Below, piece after piece: positions 1 through 9,284 of a stretch of 64,000 nucleotides of DNA. Made by a program: the position numbers and the translations under genes. Under the pieces are notes generated by a model. That model saw only the letters and a list, made by a program, of their open reading frames with translations, had not been told where the DNA came from and made no database searches. Numbering within the stretch: the first letter of the stretch is position 1; each line of letters starts with the position of its first letter. This DNA comes from Saprospiraceae bacterium (lineage in GTDB: Bacteria > Bacteroidota > Bacteroidia > Chitinophagales > Saprospiraceae): assembly GCA_027488935.1 (NCBI GenBank), contig JAIYAP010000008.1, positions 52,581-116,580 of the forward strand. The letters are read 5' to 3'.

Positions 1-19
1 ACACCAATTCCATTCCCAC

Positions 20-562
20 ATGCAAACATCCATCCAGATCAACAGCCAGCTTTCCCTCACCGCTTTTCAGCAAGCGGATATTCCCAATATGTTGTTGTAC
101 CTCAACGATTTGGAAATATACCAAAACACGCTGCATATTCCGTACCCCTACATGCAAGCGGATGCGGAAACCTTCTTGGAAAAAACGCGCAACAATTTGC
201 TAAAAAACGGGGCGCTCACCAATTGGGTTATCCGACATGAAACCCATGGACTGATCGGTGCCATTGGCGCGATGGCGAAACAAGAGATGGATGGCCATTT
301 GGATGAAATCGGCTACTGGCTGGCTGCGCCTTTTCGCAACCAGGGCATTATAACAGCCGCCGTGCAAAAACTTACCGATCAAATGTTCGAAACCCGACCT
401 TTGGTACGCATCGAAGCGCATGTTTTTTCCCACAACCCTGCCTCTGCGCGGGTGCTGGAAAAGGCAGGCTTTCAAAAAGAAGGCTATTTGCGCAAGTTTC
501 ACCGCAAAAAAGGCCTGGATATCGACTCCCTCTTGTATGCGCGTATACGCACGGATGGGTAA
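20..562 (+). CDS. GNAT-family N-acetyltransferase, RimJ/RimL-like
   Basis: A 180-residue protein with the length and layout of the RimJ/RimL branch of GNAT acetyltransferases, which move an acetyl group from acetyl-CoA to an amine, often a ribosomal protein N-terminus or a small metabolite. The acetyl-CoA binding motif A is visible at about residues 98-110 (GYWLAAPFRNQGI), followed by the typical 'N-x-x-S-x-x-V-L-E-K-x-G-F' helix near residues 139-151. It has no signal peptide, so it is cytosolic. The substrate cannot be told from sequence. The gene stands alone, convergent with the AhpD-like pair, 8 bp from its neighbour's stop. The family call is sure; the specific role is not. Confidence 0.88.
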   Translation: MQTSIQINSQLSLTAFQQADIPNMLLYLNDLEIYQNTLHIPYPYMQADAETFLEKTRNNLLKNGALTNWVIRHETHGLIGAIGAMAKQEMDGHLDEIGYWLAAPFRNQGIITAAVQKLTDQMFETRPLVRIEAHVFSHNPASARVLEKAGFQKEGYLRKFHRKKGLDIDSLLYARIRTDG

Positions 563-570
563 ACAGACGT

Positions 571-1122
571 TTATTTCATCAAGACCGATTTGGTCAAGTA
601 TCCTTGCTGGGCCCGTTGCGCGCCGATCAAATCATAAAAAGCCGGGTCATCGGGTGTGGTGGCGCCCAATCCATCTACATAACGGTTGAACATGCAAAAT
701 GCCGCTGAAATCAGCACGGTGTCGTGTATTTCGAGGTCGCTTGCACCCAAATTACGCGCCGCGGCAATATCTGCTTCCGAAACGGCTTTGCCACTTTGCT
801 GTACTTTGCCCGCAATATGCAACAGTGCCTTCATTTTGTCGCTGATATCCGCATTCTGGTAATCCTCCCAAACGGCGTGCACCAAGGCGTAATCGTTGCC
901 CGGCAAATGGGCCGCAATGGCGCCATGCGAGGTCATACAAAACGTGCATTGGTTGAGGCTGGATACAAAACTGGCAATCAATTCGCGCTCACCGCGTGTA
1001 AGCGGCGATGCTTCTACTAAAAGCGCCTGGGCAAGCGCATTTAAGGCCTGGGCAGCATCGGGACGAAAATTCATCAATCCGCGAATACCCGGTATGTTGT
1101 CAGGTGTTTGGATATGTGGCAT
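571..1122 (-). CDS. AhpD-like (carboxymuconolactone decarboxylase family) protein, downstream copy
   Basis: A 183-residue all-helical protein of the CMD/AhpD superfamily. The redox signature CTFCMTSH (Cys59, Cys62, His66) is intact; in this family these residues form the peroxidase or disulfide-reductase centre. It resembles the 'peroxidase-related' branch rather than true carboxymuconolactone decarboxylase, because the CxxC-H motif is present. It starts only 3 bp after the stop of its paralogue on the same strand, so the two are surely co-transcribed. Likely role: peroxide or alkylhydroperoxide detoxification; the electron donor is not encoded nearby. Confidence 0.85.
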   Translation of the reverse strand: MPHIQTPDNIPGIRGLMNFRPDAAQALNALAQALLVEASPLTRGERELIASFVSSLNQCTFCMTSHGAIAAHLPGNDYALVHAVWEDYQNADISDKMKALLHIAGKVQQSGKAVSEADIAAARNLGASDLEIHDTVLISAAFCMFNRYVDGLGATTPDDPAFYDLIGAQRAQQGYLTKSVLMK

Positions 1123-1125
1123 GGT

Positions 1126-1701
1126 TTAGTCTTTAGATTCGTACGTAAGTGTTTGATAACCATTGCTGGGCGCGGCATATCCACGGGTGGTAATACGCTT
1201 GCCCAAAGCTTCGTAATAGTTCGGATCGCTCGGCGTTGCAGCCGCCAATCCATCTACATACCGGTTGTACATACAAAACAGGGCGGCAATTAGTACGGTA
1301 TCGTGTATTTCCAGATCTGTAGCACCAGCAGCGCGGGCAGTATCTGCGTCCGAAAGCTGTACGGACTGCCCACTTTGCTGCACTTTGGCGGCAATACGTA
1401 GGAGCGCGCGCATTTTATTGCTCAACGGCGCGGTTGCCAACGATTGTTTCAAGGCTTCAATTTGTTCCAAATTCCCTTCCGGTAACAAACACGTGGCGGA
1501 TGCGTGCGCAGCCGTGCAAAAAGTACAATTGTTTAAATAGGAAACATAGGTGGCGATCAATTCCCGCTCCGATTCCAATAAAGACGACGGACCGCGCAAC
1601 AACAACTGGGTCAGGTCGCAAATCGGACCGGCGGTTGCGCTTCGGTAATCCAGCAAACTGGTGATGCCAAACAAATCACTGCGCAATTCAATATGAGGCA
1701 T
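1126..1701 (-). CDS. AhpD-like (carboxymuconolactone decarboxylase family) protein, upstream copy
   Basis: A 191-residue paralogue of the next gene, with the same start (MPHI) and the same motif position: CTFCTAAH, Cys59, Cys62, His66. The proteins align without large gaps but differ at many positions, so the duplication is not recent. It is the first gene of the two-gene operon. The intergenic space upstream holds a dispersed AT-rich repeat at 1714-1776. Function as for its partner: probable thiol-dependent peroxidase of the cytosol. A joint hetero-oligomer is possible, but this is inference only. Confidence 0.85.
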   Translation of the reverse strand: MPHIELRSDLFGITSLLDYRSATAGPICDLTQLLLRGPSSLLESERELIATYVSYLNNCTFCTAAHASATCLLPEGNLEQIEALKQSLATAPLSNKMRALLRIAAKVQQSGQSVQLSDADTARAAGATDLEIHDTVLIAALFCMYNRYVDGLAAATPSDPNYYEALGKRITTRGYAAPSNGYQTLTYESKD

Positions 1702-1713
1702 AAGAAAATCGTT

Positions 1714-1776
1714 TTAAACCCAGATTTAAATGGATTTGAAGGATGGATAAAAATATTGATTTTCAATGGATTAGAA
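1714..1776. repeat. Dispersed intergenic repeat, copy A
   Basis: About 63 bp (core AGATTTAAATGGATTTGAAG) that recurs in inverted orientation at 54811-54875 with only a few differences and one or two small indels. Both copies lie in intergenic DNA next to a gene start. No open frame is conserved. It looks like a short dispersed genomic repeat of unknown function. Confidence 0.75.
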
Positions 1777-1824
1777 GCCAGCTGTTTTCATAACCAATTT
1801 TCGTTGACTATAAAAACTTGCCTG

Positions 1825-3021
1825 TTACTTTGTTTTTTGAACAAAAAATAAGGCCACCATACCCAACAAATAAACACTGGAAAAGGCAAAAATAGCGTGG
1901 CCATAACCGCCAAACCAAACGACAAAAGCCCCTACAAAAAACACAGAAATCGCCGTAAAAATCCTGCCGCCATGAAAACTCAATCCGGTTGCGGTGGATC
2001 GAACGGCCACCGGAAATAACTCAGGGATGTAATTATGTAATACTCCCTGGCTCACCCCAAACGTAAGGCCCAACAAGGTAATGCCCACCGGAACCTGCCA
2101 ATTGTAGGTAATATTTACCTCAAATAACCAATAAGACAGGATAAAACAGATCAAAAAACAAACTTGCTGCACTTGTTTTGCCCCAAACCAATTGGATAAT
2201 ACACCCGAAAATACACCGCCTACTACCCCACCCATCCCTAAAAACATAACCGATTGCCCGCGTTGTACCTGACCAGCGCCTGATTCGGGACCGATCAATT
2301 GTTGTACCCACGTAGGCAACCAGGCAAAAGAGGCCCATATACCAATCAACATGGCTCCATAGATGAGGATACCTGAAATCACTTCTTTTCTGTATGGACC
2401 GAGTGCAACGGGATCTTTTTTCGTGTGTACTTCCGACCATTCCCGGGATTCCTGCACCCACCAGCGCACCGGAATCACGATGAGCGCGGTGGCCGCACCC
2501 AACCACAAACCCATGCGCCAACTGCTTACATTGGCCGTAATCAGACCCGAACCAATGATGCCTGCCGGGTAAGCGACCGATAAAATGCCCAAGGCGATCG
2601 CGCGCGTACGCAAGGGCCAGGCTTCGGCGATCATCACGGCTGTAATCACCAGCGTGGAACCGACACCCATGCCTACAATCAGGCGCGAAAACGCCAACAT
2701 TTCCCAACTCCCTGATAATGCACCTAACGCAGAACCAGCACTAAAACACAATAAAGATAGGGATAAAACGGTGCGGCGACCGATCCGATCCGACAAGTAG
2801 CCCATCGAAATACCGCCAATACTGCCACCAATCAGCATAAAAAAGCTGATAAATGCGCCCACTTTGCCTTTCAGGGATTCATCTGCGGCAAGTCCCGCAA
2901 GATCGTGTACCATATCGGGTAAATAAGGGGCGGCCAGCACGGAATTCATGGCGCCAAAGGTCATGCTCAAAAAACAAAGCACAAAGAGTAGGTATAAATA
3001 CCGATTTTCAGATTGTGTCAT
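1825..3021 (-). CDS. Major facilitator superfamily transporter
   Basis: About 398 residues with roughly 12 hydrophobic segments, the normal MFS layout. The loop 2-3 signature is clear: GYLSDRIGRRTVL at about residues 74-86. An ATG at 3021 is preferred over the TTG at 3024 of the ORF track. The gene lies 3 bp downstream of the DUF3179 gene on the same strand, so the two are probably one operon. The sequence suggests the sugar/organic-acid porter type, but the substrate cannot be named. An inner-membrane secondary carrier is a safe call. Confidence 0.88.
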   Translation of the reverse strand: MTQSENRYLYLLFVLCFLSMTFGAMNSVLAAPYLPDMVHDLAGLAADESLKGKVGAFISFFMLIGGSIGGISMGYLSDRIGRRTVLSLSLLCFSAGSALGALSGSWEMLAFSRLIVGMGVGSTLVITAVMIAEAWPLRTRAIALGILSVAYPAGIIGSGLITANVSSWRMGLWLGAATALIVIPVRWWVQESREWSEVHTKKDPVALGPYRKEVISGILIYGAMLIGIWASFAWLPTWVQQLIGPESGAGQVQRGQSVMFLGMGGVVGGVFSGVLSNWFGAKQVQQVCFLICFILSYWLFEVNITYNWQVPVGITLLGLTFGVSQGVLHNYIPELFPVAVRSTATGLSFHGGRIFTAISVFFVGAFVVWFGGYGHAIFAFSSVYLLGMVALFFVQKTK

Positions 3022-3024
3022 CAA

Positions 3025-4167
3025 CTAATATTGCGTAGTGTTTGAATGAAAACTGCGCCAACTGTGCCAGAATTCCTGATATGCTTGTACTGGTTTTAAG
3101 GCGGGAGTTTGCGGGGTAATGGGTGCTCCAGACAAATGCCAGAAAAGATTACCTCCAACAATAGTATCGTTTTGCAGCGCAAACATACCATCTCCAGCGG
3201 GGCATTCATATACATAACAGGATTTTTGATCGGCGCTCATAACCAATAGTAATCGCTGCCCACCCAGGGTATCCAAAATTACCCGATCTTTTTTAATACG
3301 ATTCCAATCGTAAGCCCTGGCAATATTGTTTTGCTCAATGCCAACAACCCAGGCTTTGTCTTTCCATGAAATGGTATCCGTACCAGTAAGTTTGCCGCGG
3401 CCTAAACCAACATCATAGGTATCCAAATCGGCATAATCGGCTTTGAAAAGGGTATCTGCTTGCATGATTAAGCTGCCCGGGTGCATGCCAAGCCATTGTT
3501 GCAGGGTGGTTTGAGTCGTAAATATTTCTGGCAAAACCTTCCCTTTCAAGGGGCCCGCCACGGCTTCCCCGGTACCTTGTCGCCACCAACTGCGCGTGTC
3601 TGCGTCTTCAAACATTGCATTAAAATGATCCATGCCCACCAAACGGAATTGCGCGGGTTTACCGTCGATTTCCGGCGCATAAACCCTGCCAGTGCGGCAA
3701 ACGGTACAATAAGTCACCATCACCTGTTTTCCACCCACCGTATCCAGCACTTGATGGTGGTACCCTAAATATTGAATGGGATAAGCCTTGGTCGCGCCAT
3801 TTATTTCGAGGCCCAATACCAATTTGTCTAATGCAACCTTGTTCTCATCGGTAGCGGCGAGGCGCAGGGTGCGTGGCTGATAAAACATTTTATCAGCGCT
3901 CATCACAAAATTGAACTGGTAGGCGATGAATCCTGTTGCAGCCAAACAGGCAAGGGTGATCCATTTGGAAGCACGCCAGGCAGGAAAAAGACCAATTAAA
4001 GTACACAAACCAAAGGCGATTCGAAAAACCCAGCGGTTGGTGTATAGGAAATAGGCAATGGGTAGCGTGTCCATCCGCTGACTACCCGGCAAGGGCATGA
4101 TGAAATAAACATTGGCGATTTCAAATAAACCCAAAAGAATTACACCAAAATAAAAGAAAACCTTCAT
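3025..4167 (-). CDS. DUF3179 domain membrane-anchored protein
   Basis: A 380-residue protein. Three hydrophobic segments fill residues 1-90, and the rest is the DUF3179 domain, recognisable from 'VTYCTVCRTGRVY' (about 151-163) and 'RQGTGEAVAGPLKGKVL' further on. The domain has conserved Cys residues and is usually found in exported or membrane-bound proteins of Bacteroidota and halophilic archaea; its biochemical role is unknown. The following MFS gene begins 3 bp after its stop. The domain call is confident; no function should be inferred beyond envelope location. Confidence 0.85.
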   Translation of the reverse strand: MKVFFYFGVILLGLFEIANVYFIMPLPGSQRMDTLPIAYFLYTNRWVFRIAFGLCTLIGLFPAWRASKWITLACLAATGFIAYQFNFVMSADKMFYQPRTLRLAATDENKVALDKLVLGLEINGATKAYPIQYLGYHHQVLDTVGGKQVMVTYCTVCRTGRVYAPEIDGKPAQFRLVGMDHFNAMFEDADTRSWWRQGTGEAVAGPLKGKVLPEIFTTQTTLQQWLGMHPGSLIMQADTLFKADYADLDTYDVGLGRGKLTGTDTISWKDKAWVVGIEQNNIARAYDWNRIKKDRVILDTLGGQRLLLVMSADQKSCYVYECPAGDGMFALQNDTIVGGNLFWHLSGAPITPQTPALKPVQAYQEFWHSWRSFHSNTTQY

Positions 4168-4311
4168 GTAGCAGCGATATTTATGGAAAACGCAAAATAA
4201 AATTGGCTAAATGCGCCACACTGCAAAGGAAGGTGATTCGGCATTCGATAAAATTAGAATTTGTATAGAATTTTATACCAAGATTAAAGTTGGCTATAAT
4301 CGAATGGGTTT

Positions 4312-4362
4312 GTGTAAAAAACGAGGGCCAGTCATTTCTCCGCTGAAAGAAATGCTGGCCCC
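4312..4362 (-). terminator. Rho-independent terminator of the PKD protein gene
   Basis: GGGCCAG-T-CATTTCT pairs with AGAAATGCTGGCCC across a 6-nt loop, with one bulged base. Read on the minus strand the stem is followed by CTCGTTTTTTAC. It lies 30 bp beyond the stop of the 4391-6421 gene, where its terminator is expected. Confidence 0.8.
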
Positions 4363-4390
4363 TGACAGGTGGATTATTTCGAAAAATGCC

Positions 4391-6421
4391 TTATTCTTTC
4401 ACAAAACGTACTGTCTGAACTTGATCATCGGTGCGCAAAGTGGCCAGGTACAAGCCTGGAACCAATTTACTTACATCGGTTGTAAGCAGGTTGGTGCCAT
4501 TGACCACCTGATATTCCTGACGGTTCATCAACTGACCCGCAATATTCGTAATGCGCAATTCGTAATCACCGGCTTGTTGGGTACTAAATCCAATGCGCAA
4601 CAAATCTGTGGCAGGGTTCGGGAATACTTTCAAACCCGCCAAAGCCAAGGGTGTTTTGGTGCTGGTAACCGTGGCCGCCAAACCAAGGGTAGCCGGGGTT
4701 GCATTAAAATTCCAGGGACTTTCGGTATTCAAGGTGTAGGATAATACGCTGCTGCAAGAATCACTGCCAATCTTAAGTGTAACCGTATAAACGCCTGCCT
4801 CATTATAGGTATGGAAAGGATTTTGCTCGTAGCTGAAACCGCCGTCGCCAAAGTCCCAGACCCAGTTCGTAATCGGATTAGAAGCATAAGAAAGGTCAAA
4901 AAACTGGAATCCGTTGCTGCCTAAACTGTCCGGAAGCGGGATGAAGAGCGCCTGACAATCCCATTCTGGTTCCCAAGGCGCACTGTCGCCAACATACACG
5001 TGATAAGCCGTTGTGCTTTCGCAACCATCCACCGTTTTGATGGTCAAAGTCACCAAATAATCGCCTTCTGCTGCATACGTGTGCGTTGGATTTTGCACAT
5101 TGCTGGTGGTGCTGTCGCCAAAATCCCAGGTCCATTCAATGACGCTACCAAATGAATAATCAAAGAAACTCAAAGTAAGTGGATCAAAATTGCCACCATT
5201 CGGGTCATTAATGCCCAGGGAATCACCCCAACCCCAGTATTGATTTACCCCAAACATCGCCTGACAACCATAATAGAACGTATCCACCGGACAATTGTAG
5301 GCAAAAACGACCTCACCGGCATGCGAAATGCAACTGTCCTGGGTTACAACCGTTAACGTCACATTATAAATACCTTGCTGTGCGTACGTGTGGGTTGGAT
5401 TGGCCACATTGCTAGTAGTGCTGTCGCCAAAATCCCAGGTATAACTCAAAATACTGGTTGAATCGCCGTTTGGATTCAATACATTGTAATTGAAAGCAAA
5501 GAAATTAAAGGTAGTTGAGTCCTGTTGCGCGTATTTAATGTAGGAGAAACAATCAGGTTCTGGCACAAAAGCCGTAGAGAAACCCAAATCGGTTGTTGCT
5601 ACGCAACCATTAGAGCCCGTAATTTCTAAGGTGATAATGTAATAGCCCTCCGCTGGAAAAGTATGGGCCGGAGTCGCTTCAGTACTGGTTGTACCATCGC
5701 TAAAGGTCCATAAATAACTTACCGGAGTCTCCGTGCTATCAGCAGCATAATACGTGCTGGAAAATACGAATTCGAGGTCGTCATTGCCCAATTCTACATC
5801 AATGTACGTCCAGCAAAAAGGTAGTTCTTTTACAAAAACAGGTTGTGTAACGGTTGAAATGCACCCGTTTACACCTACAACTGTCAAGGTGACCGGATAA
5901 ACCCCTTCTGAAGGATACACATGCTGTGGATTCGCCTCTGTACTGGTGGTGCCATCGCCAAAATCCCAGGCATAACTTAGCGGGGTGATACTATCCACTC
6001 CGAAGTAATAACTGTTAAAGTTAAAGTTTAAGCCCGCCGATTGATAGTAGGAAAAGAAGGCATAGCATTCTGGCGCTGCAAAGTTGCAAATTTGAAAATC
6101 TGCTGTTGCGACCCCGTTTACCGGAACGACTGTTTTTGAATCATAGTCATTGTTCGGATCGTTGCACGCTTTATTCGTTGACACTTTAATGAATACACCA
6201 GCATTGGGAGCGTCCGGGAAGGTAATCGTGTAGTTGCCGTTCTGATCGGTAAAGGCTTCCCCATAGCCCACGTAGTTGGAGTCGACCGCAATCGCATCCA
6301 CGTACCAGTCGGGAACGACTGCGCCATTAGATAGTTGAGTAACGGTGCCCGTCACACTAACCTGCGCTTGCATGGCACAAGCAAGCAGCAGGAAAAGCAA
6401 GTTAAAAATCAGTTTTTTCAT
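4391..6421 (-). CDS. Secreted multi-PKD protein with T9SS type A sorting domain
   Basis: A 676-residue secreted protein. It begins with a signal peptide (MKKLIFNLLFLLLACAMQAQ), then a carboxypeptidase-regulatory-like beta domain with 'TDQNGNYTITFPDAP' near residues 58-72. Five PKD repeats follow, each with a form of WDFGDGTTST and a closing 'GVYPVTLTV'. The last 80 residues are a T9SS type A domain ('VFPNPATDLLRIGFS' and a C-terminal 'VRFVKE'). Family knowledge says such proteins cross the outer membrane by the type IX system and are anchored or released at the surface. PKD domains usually bind carbohydrate or protein. No catalytic domain is visible. Confidence 0.92.
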   Translation of the reverse strand: MKKLIFNLLFLLLACAMQAQVSVTGTVTQLSNGAVVPDWYVDAIAVDSNYVGYGEAFTDQNGNYTITFPDAPNAGVFIKVSTNKACNDPNNDYDSKTVVPVNGVATADFQICNFAAPECYAFFSYYQSAGLNFNFNSYYFGVDSITPLSYAWDFGDGTTSTEANPQHVYPSEGVYPVTLTVVGVNGCISTVTQPVFVKELPFCWTYIDVELGNDDLEFVFSSTYYAADSTETPVSYLWTFSDGTTSTEATPAHTFPAEGYYIITLEITGSNGCVATTDLGFSTAFVPEPDCFSYIKYAQQDSTTFNFFAFNYNVLNPNGDSTSILSYTWDFGDSTTSNVANPTHTYAQQGIYNVTLTVVTQDSCISHAGEVVFAYNCPVDTFYYGCQAMFGVNQYWGWGDSLGINDPNGGNFDPLTLSFFDYSFGSVIEWTWDFGDSTTSNVQNPTHTYAAEGDYLVTLTIKTVDGCESTTAYHVYVGDSAPWEPEWDCQALFIPLPDSLGSNGFQFFDLSYASNPITNWVWDFGDGGFSYEQNPFHTYNEAGVYTVTLKIGSDSCSSVLSYTLNTESPWNFNATPATLGLAATVTSTKTPLALAGLKVFPNPATDLLRIGFSTQQAGDYELRITNIAGQLMNRQEYQVVNGTNLLTTDVSKLVPGLYLATLRTDDQVQTVRFVKE

Positions 6422-6490
6422 GTTTTTGTGCTCAATTTAAAAGTTGAATGTTGGAATGAATGTACCCGGGTGTTTTTGTTTTTATAGCCT

Positions 6491-7606
6491 TCAGGGTTGT
6501 ATTTGTATCTTTTGGAAGGAACGGCCCTGTTGAGAGCGACTTTCCAGTAAGTATAAGCCAGCAGGTAACTTGGGGAGATGCACTTCTGTCTGATTTGAAT
6601 TGGGGTGCCAACGTTGCACAGGTCGGCCAAGCGCATCCCACAAAATAAGGGTTTCGATGGGCGATTCCTGGGATATCCACAGGCGGTCTTTAGCCGGGTT
6701 GGGTTGCACTTGCATACGCAGGTTGGCCTGCGGTTCTTGCTCGGAGGAAAGTGCCGCCGGACTCACATTAATCAATACCGTATCGCCTGCAACCAAGGTT
6801 TCATTGCCAAATTTATCCAGCATTTTAACCGAATCAATGATAATGCTAAATTCATGATAACCGATGATATCGATGATGATGATAAAATCTGCAGAACCAA
6901 TGACGCCCTGCCCCGAACGCTGGTTGTGATCGGTGCGCGTCCACGCTACATCTATGCGGTGGTCGTCGATTCTTCGGTACATGTACACCCGATCATTGTC
7001 GGGATTGGCCCAGGAAATCGGCGAAAAATCAAAATTGGCCGTGGCGGTGTTGACAAAGCTCGAATCGAACAACACCGAAAAAGAAAGTCCATACAAATCC
7101 TCCACAGGCAAGGCAGCTGTACCAAATTCGAGGGGCATGCTAAAAGCCGATCCGGGATTTAAATTGGTCGGTACCGCCGAAGCATTGAAGCGCAAGGATG
7201 GATCAATCCCTTCGGTTCCGCGTGTAAAAACATCTTCCACCACCGGAATATCGGTGCGCCGCTCGCCATAATTGACATACACCGGAAATGCATCATAAAA
7301 ATAATTAACAATGCCATCTCCGTTGCAATCGGCATGCGCCATATTGGTACCGTTGGGTAAAATCAACGGCCAGGGATTGGCCAATTGCGGGGTAAAACTT
7401 TGCGGGTTGCCATTGCCGGGATCGCGCGGTGGCCCAATAAAATTATACCCTAAGCCCAGGTATAAAAAATCGACATTGTTCACCACGCCATTGTTGGTTA
7501 CATCACCCGGATATACAATCAGTTGTTGCGCACCAAGGGGTTGGCCCGTTGCACAGAGCAATACACCAATAACAAGCGCTGGAAGAATTCGTATTTTTTT
7601 AAACAT
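6491..7606 (-). CDS. Secreted dockerin-like protein with T9SS type A sorting domain
   Basis: A 371-residue exported protein with a signal peptide ending near GQPLGAQ. Two calcium-loop-like segments, 'PGDVTNNGVVNNVDFLYLG' and 'DCNGDGIVNYFYDAFPV', resemble the paired EF-type loops of type I dockerins. A cohesin-like beta region follows ('LEFGTAALPVEDLYGLSFSV'), and the C-terminus is a T9SS type A domain ('QPNPAKDRLWISQES', ending FQKIQIQP). Dockerin/cohesin folds in Bacteroidota T9SS cargo probably serve adhesion or structure rather than cellulosomes. It lies downstream of an AT-rich leader shared divergently with the 7859 gene. Confidence 0.85.
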   Translation of the reverse strand: MFKKIRILPALVIGVLLCATGQPLGAQQLIVYPGDVTNNGVVNNVDFLYLGLGYNFIGPPRDPGNGNPQSFTPQLANPWPLILPNGTNMAHADCNGDGIVNYFYDAFPVYVNYGERRTDIPVVEDVFTRGTEGIDPSLRFNASAVPTNLNPGSAFSMPLEFGTAALPVEDLYGLSFSVLFDSSFVNTATANFDFSPISWANPDNDRVYMYRRIDDHRIDVAWTRTDHNQRSGQGVIGSADFIIIIDIIGYHEFSIIIDSVKMLDKFGNETLVAGDTVLINVSPAALSSEQEPQANLRMQVQPNPAKDRLWISQESPIETLILWDALGRPVQRWHPNSNQTEVHLPKLPAGLYLLESRSQQGRSFQKIQIQP

Positions 7607-7819
7607 GGTATCAAGCCTTTGTTTGCTTTACGATACAAAAGTGCGGCGCGGTTGGGCAGCATACAAACACAAAATAATAGATTTATCAAAAACAAATACA
7701 CCTTCAAAAACAATAAAAACTACACAAATAACTAATAATCAATATTTTACTAAATCTTAAATTTTAAAAAAATCAAAAACTATCAATTTTAACCCAGTAC
7801 AAATCAGCGCATGGAGCCT

Positions 7820-7827
7820 TATATTTG
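7820..7827 (+). promoter_or_regulatory. Candidate -7 promoter element for the 7859 gene
   Basis: TATATTTG fits the Bacteroidota TAnnTTTG -7 element and lies 31 bp before the ATG at 7859. No clear TTTG -33 box is visible, so the call is moderate. The 7607-7858 space is otherwise AT-rich with no gene. Confidence 0.5.
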
Positions 7828-7858
7828 TCGGCAATTAGCATGGTAAAAATGAATTGTT

Positions 7859-9256
7859 ATGAAAAAAAGCAAACTGATCGAACTCTTGGGCAGTTTCTCG
7901 GGCAGGGAATGGAGCAATTTTCAGGATTTTGTGGCCTCGCCTTATTTCAATAAAAACCAGGCAGTAACTGCGCTGTGTATGCTATTGCGGGAACAAGCCC
8001 CCGCCTTTGAATCGGTAGAACGCTCGGTGATTTTTAGCCAACTTTTTCCCGAACAACCCTATCAGGATGCCCTGCTCAACCATACCATGTCCTTTCTGCT
8101 CAAACTGGCCGAGCAGTTTATCGGACAAGCCCAATACGAGCAACAGACCTTTACCAGTGCACATTACACCCTCAAAGGCTTGTTGGAGCGCGGCTTGGAT
8201 AAACATTACCACTATTTATATGAAAAAACGGCCCGCCAACAAAACGAAGTACCGCTTCGGAATGCCCAATACCACTATGCGCAATATTATTTGAAAAACC
8301 TGGAAGCAAACCGCCGCTCTCAATCGGCCGCCCGGGTTTTTAACGAATCGGTGCAGGAAGCCACCGACCATCTCGACTATTTTTACTTAGCCGAAAAACT
8401 GCGCTGCACCTGCTATATGCTCACCAGCCAGGTCATCATTGCAACGCCGTACAACCTGCAATTGGTGGATGAAGTGTACCGATTTTTACAACAGCACCCC
8501 TTGCCAGAAAGCGCGCCCATCATCCACGCCTATTTTTACATTTTCCAATTGTTGCGCGACGATCAGGCACATGCCAGCTTTGAAGCACTTAAAAACCTGT
8601 TGGACACCCAGGAAAACCGCTTTTCCAAACAAGAATTGGCCGAATTATACCAATATGCCATCAATTATTGCAATTTCCAGATTCTGAAACTGCGCGAAGG
8701 CTTTGTAGAAGAAGCGCTGCATTTGTACATCAAAGGGGTCGACTCCGGTATTTTGCTACACAACGGCAAACTTTCCCCCTGGCATTACAAAAACATCATT
8801 AAAGCGGCCCTGCGGCTCAAACGGTTTGAATGGACCGAACAGTTTATCCTTCAAAACACCTGGCTGCTCGAAGACGCTTACCGCGATGATTCCTACCACT
8901 ACAACCTCGCCGAACTGTATTATTACACCAGTCGCTTTGATGCCGCTATGACATTTTTAAACAAAGTAGATTTTTCCGATATTCATTATAATTTAGGTGC
9001 CAAAGTACTTTTAGTGAAAATATACTACGAAACCGACGCCAGCGATGCCTTGGAAAGTTTGTTGCACGCTTTTAAAACCTTTCTGCACCGCAACAAAGTA
9101 ATTTCAGAGGAATTGCGCCGAACTTATTTGAATTTTATTACTATTGTCGCTCAAATGTTGCGTGCAACGCCCGAGCAATACCCGGCGCTATGCCTTAAAG
9201 TTGAACAACAACCACTTTTGACCGATAAAAACTGGCTTTTACGCATGCTATCCTGA
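7859..9256 (+). CDS. Conserved-type hypothetical protein, helical-repeat-like
   Basis: A 465-residue cytosolic protein with no signal peptide and no recognised catalytic motif. It is rich in Leu, Tyr, Gln and helix-forming segments of about 35 residues (for example 'ALHLYIKGVDSGILLHNGKL' and 'YHYNLAELYYYTSRFDAAM'), which suggests TPR-like alpha-solenoid packing. Starts MKKSKLIELLGSFSGREWSN. Proteins of this kind are common and unannotated in Saprospiraceae. It lies 28 bp before an exported hydrolase on the same strand, so it may share its transcript. No function is assigned. Confidence 0.8.
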   Translation: MKKSKLIELLGSFSGREWSNFQDFVASPYFNKNQAVTALCMLLREQAPAFESVERSVIFSQLFPEQPYQDALLNHTMSFLLKLAEQFIGQAQYEQQTFTSAHYTLKGLLERGLDKHYHYLYEKTARQQNEVPLRNAQYHYAQYYLKNLEANRRSQSAARVFNESVQEATDHLDYFYLAEKLRCTCYMLTSQVIIATPYNLQLVDEVYRFLQQHPLPESAPIIHAYFYIFQLLRDDQAHASFEALKNLLDTQENRFSKQELAELYQYAINYCNFQILKLREGFVEEALHLYIKGVDSGILLHNGKLSPWHYKNIIKAALRLKRFEWTEQFILQNTWLLEDAYRDDSYHYNLAELYYYTSRFDAAMTFLNKVDFSDIHYNLGAKVLLVKIYYETDASDALESLLHAFKTFLHRNKVISEELRRTYLNFITIVAQMLRATPEQYPALCLKVEQQPLLTDKNWLLRMLS

Positions 9257-9284
9257 TATTTTCACTTTTAACACCGTTGCTACG

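Noticed and set aside
4211-4744. 177-codon plus-strand ORF opposite the PKD gene
   Set aside because: It covers the terminator and the T9SS-coding end of the real gene on the other strand; a shadow.
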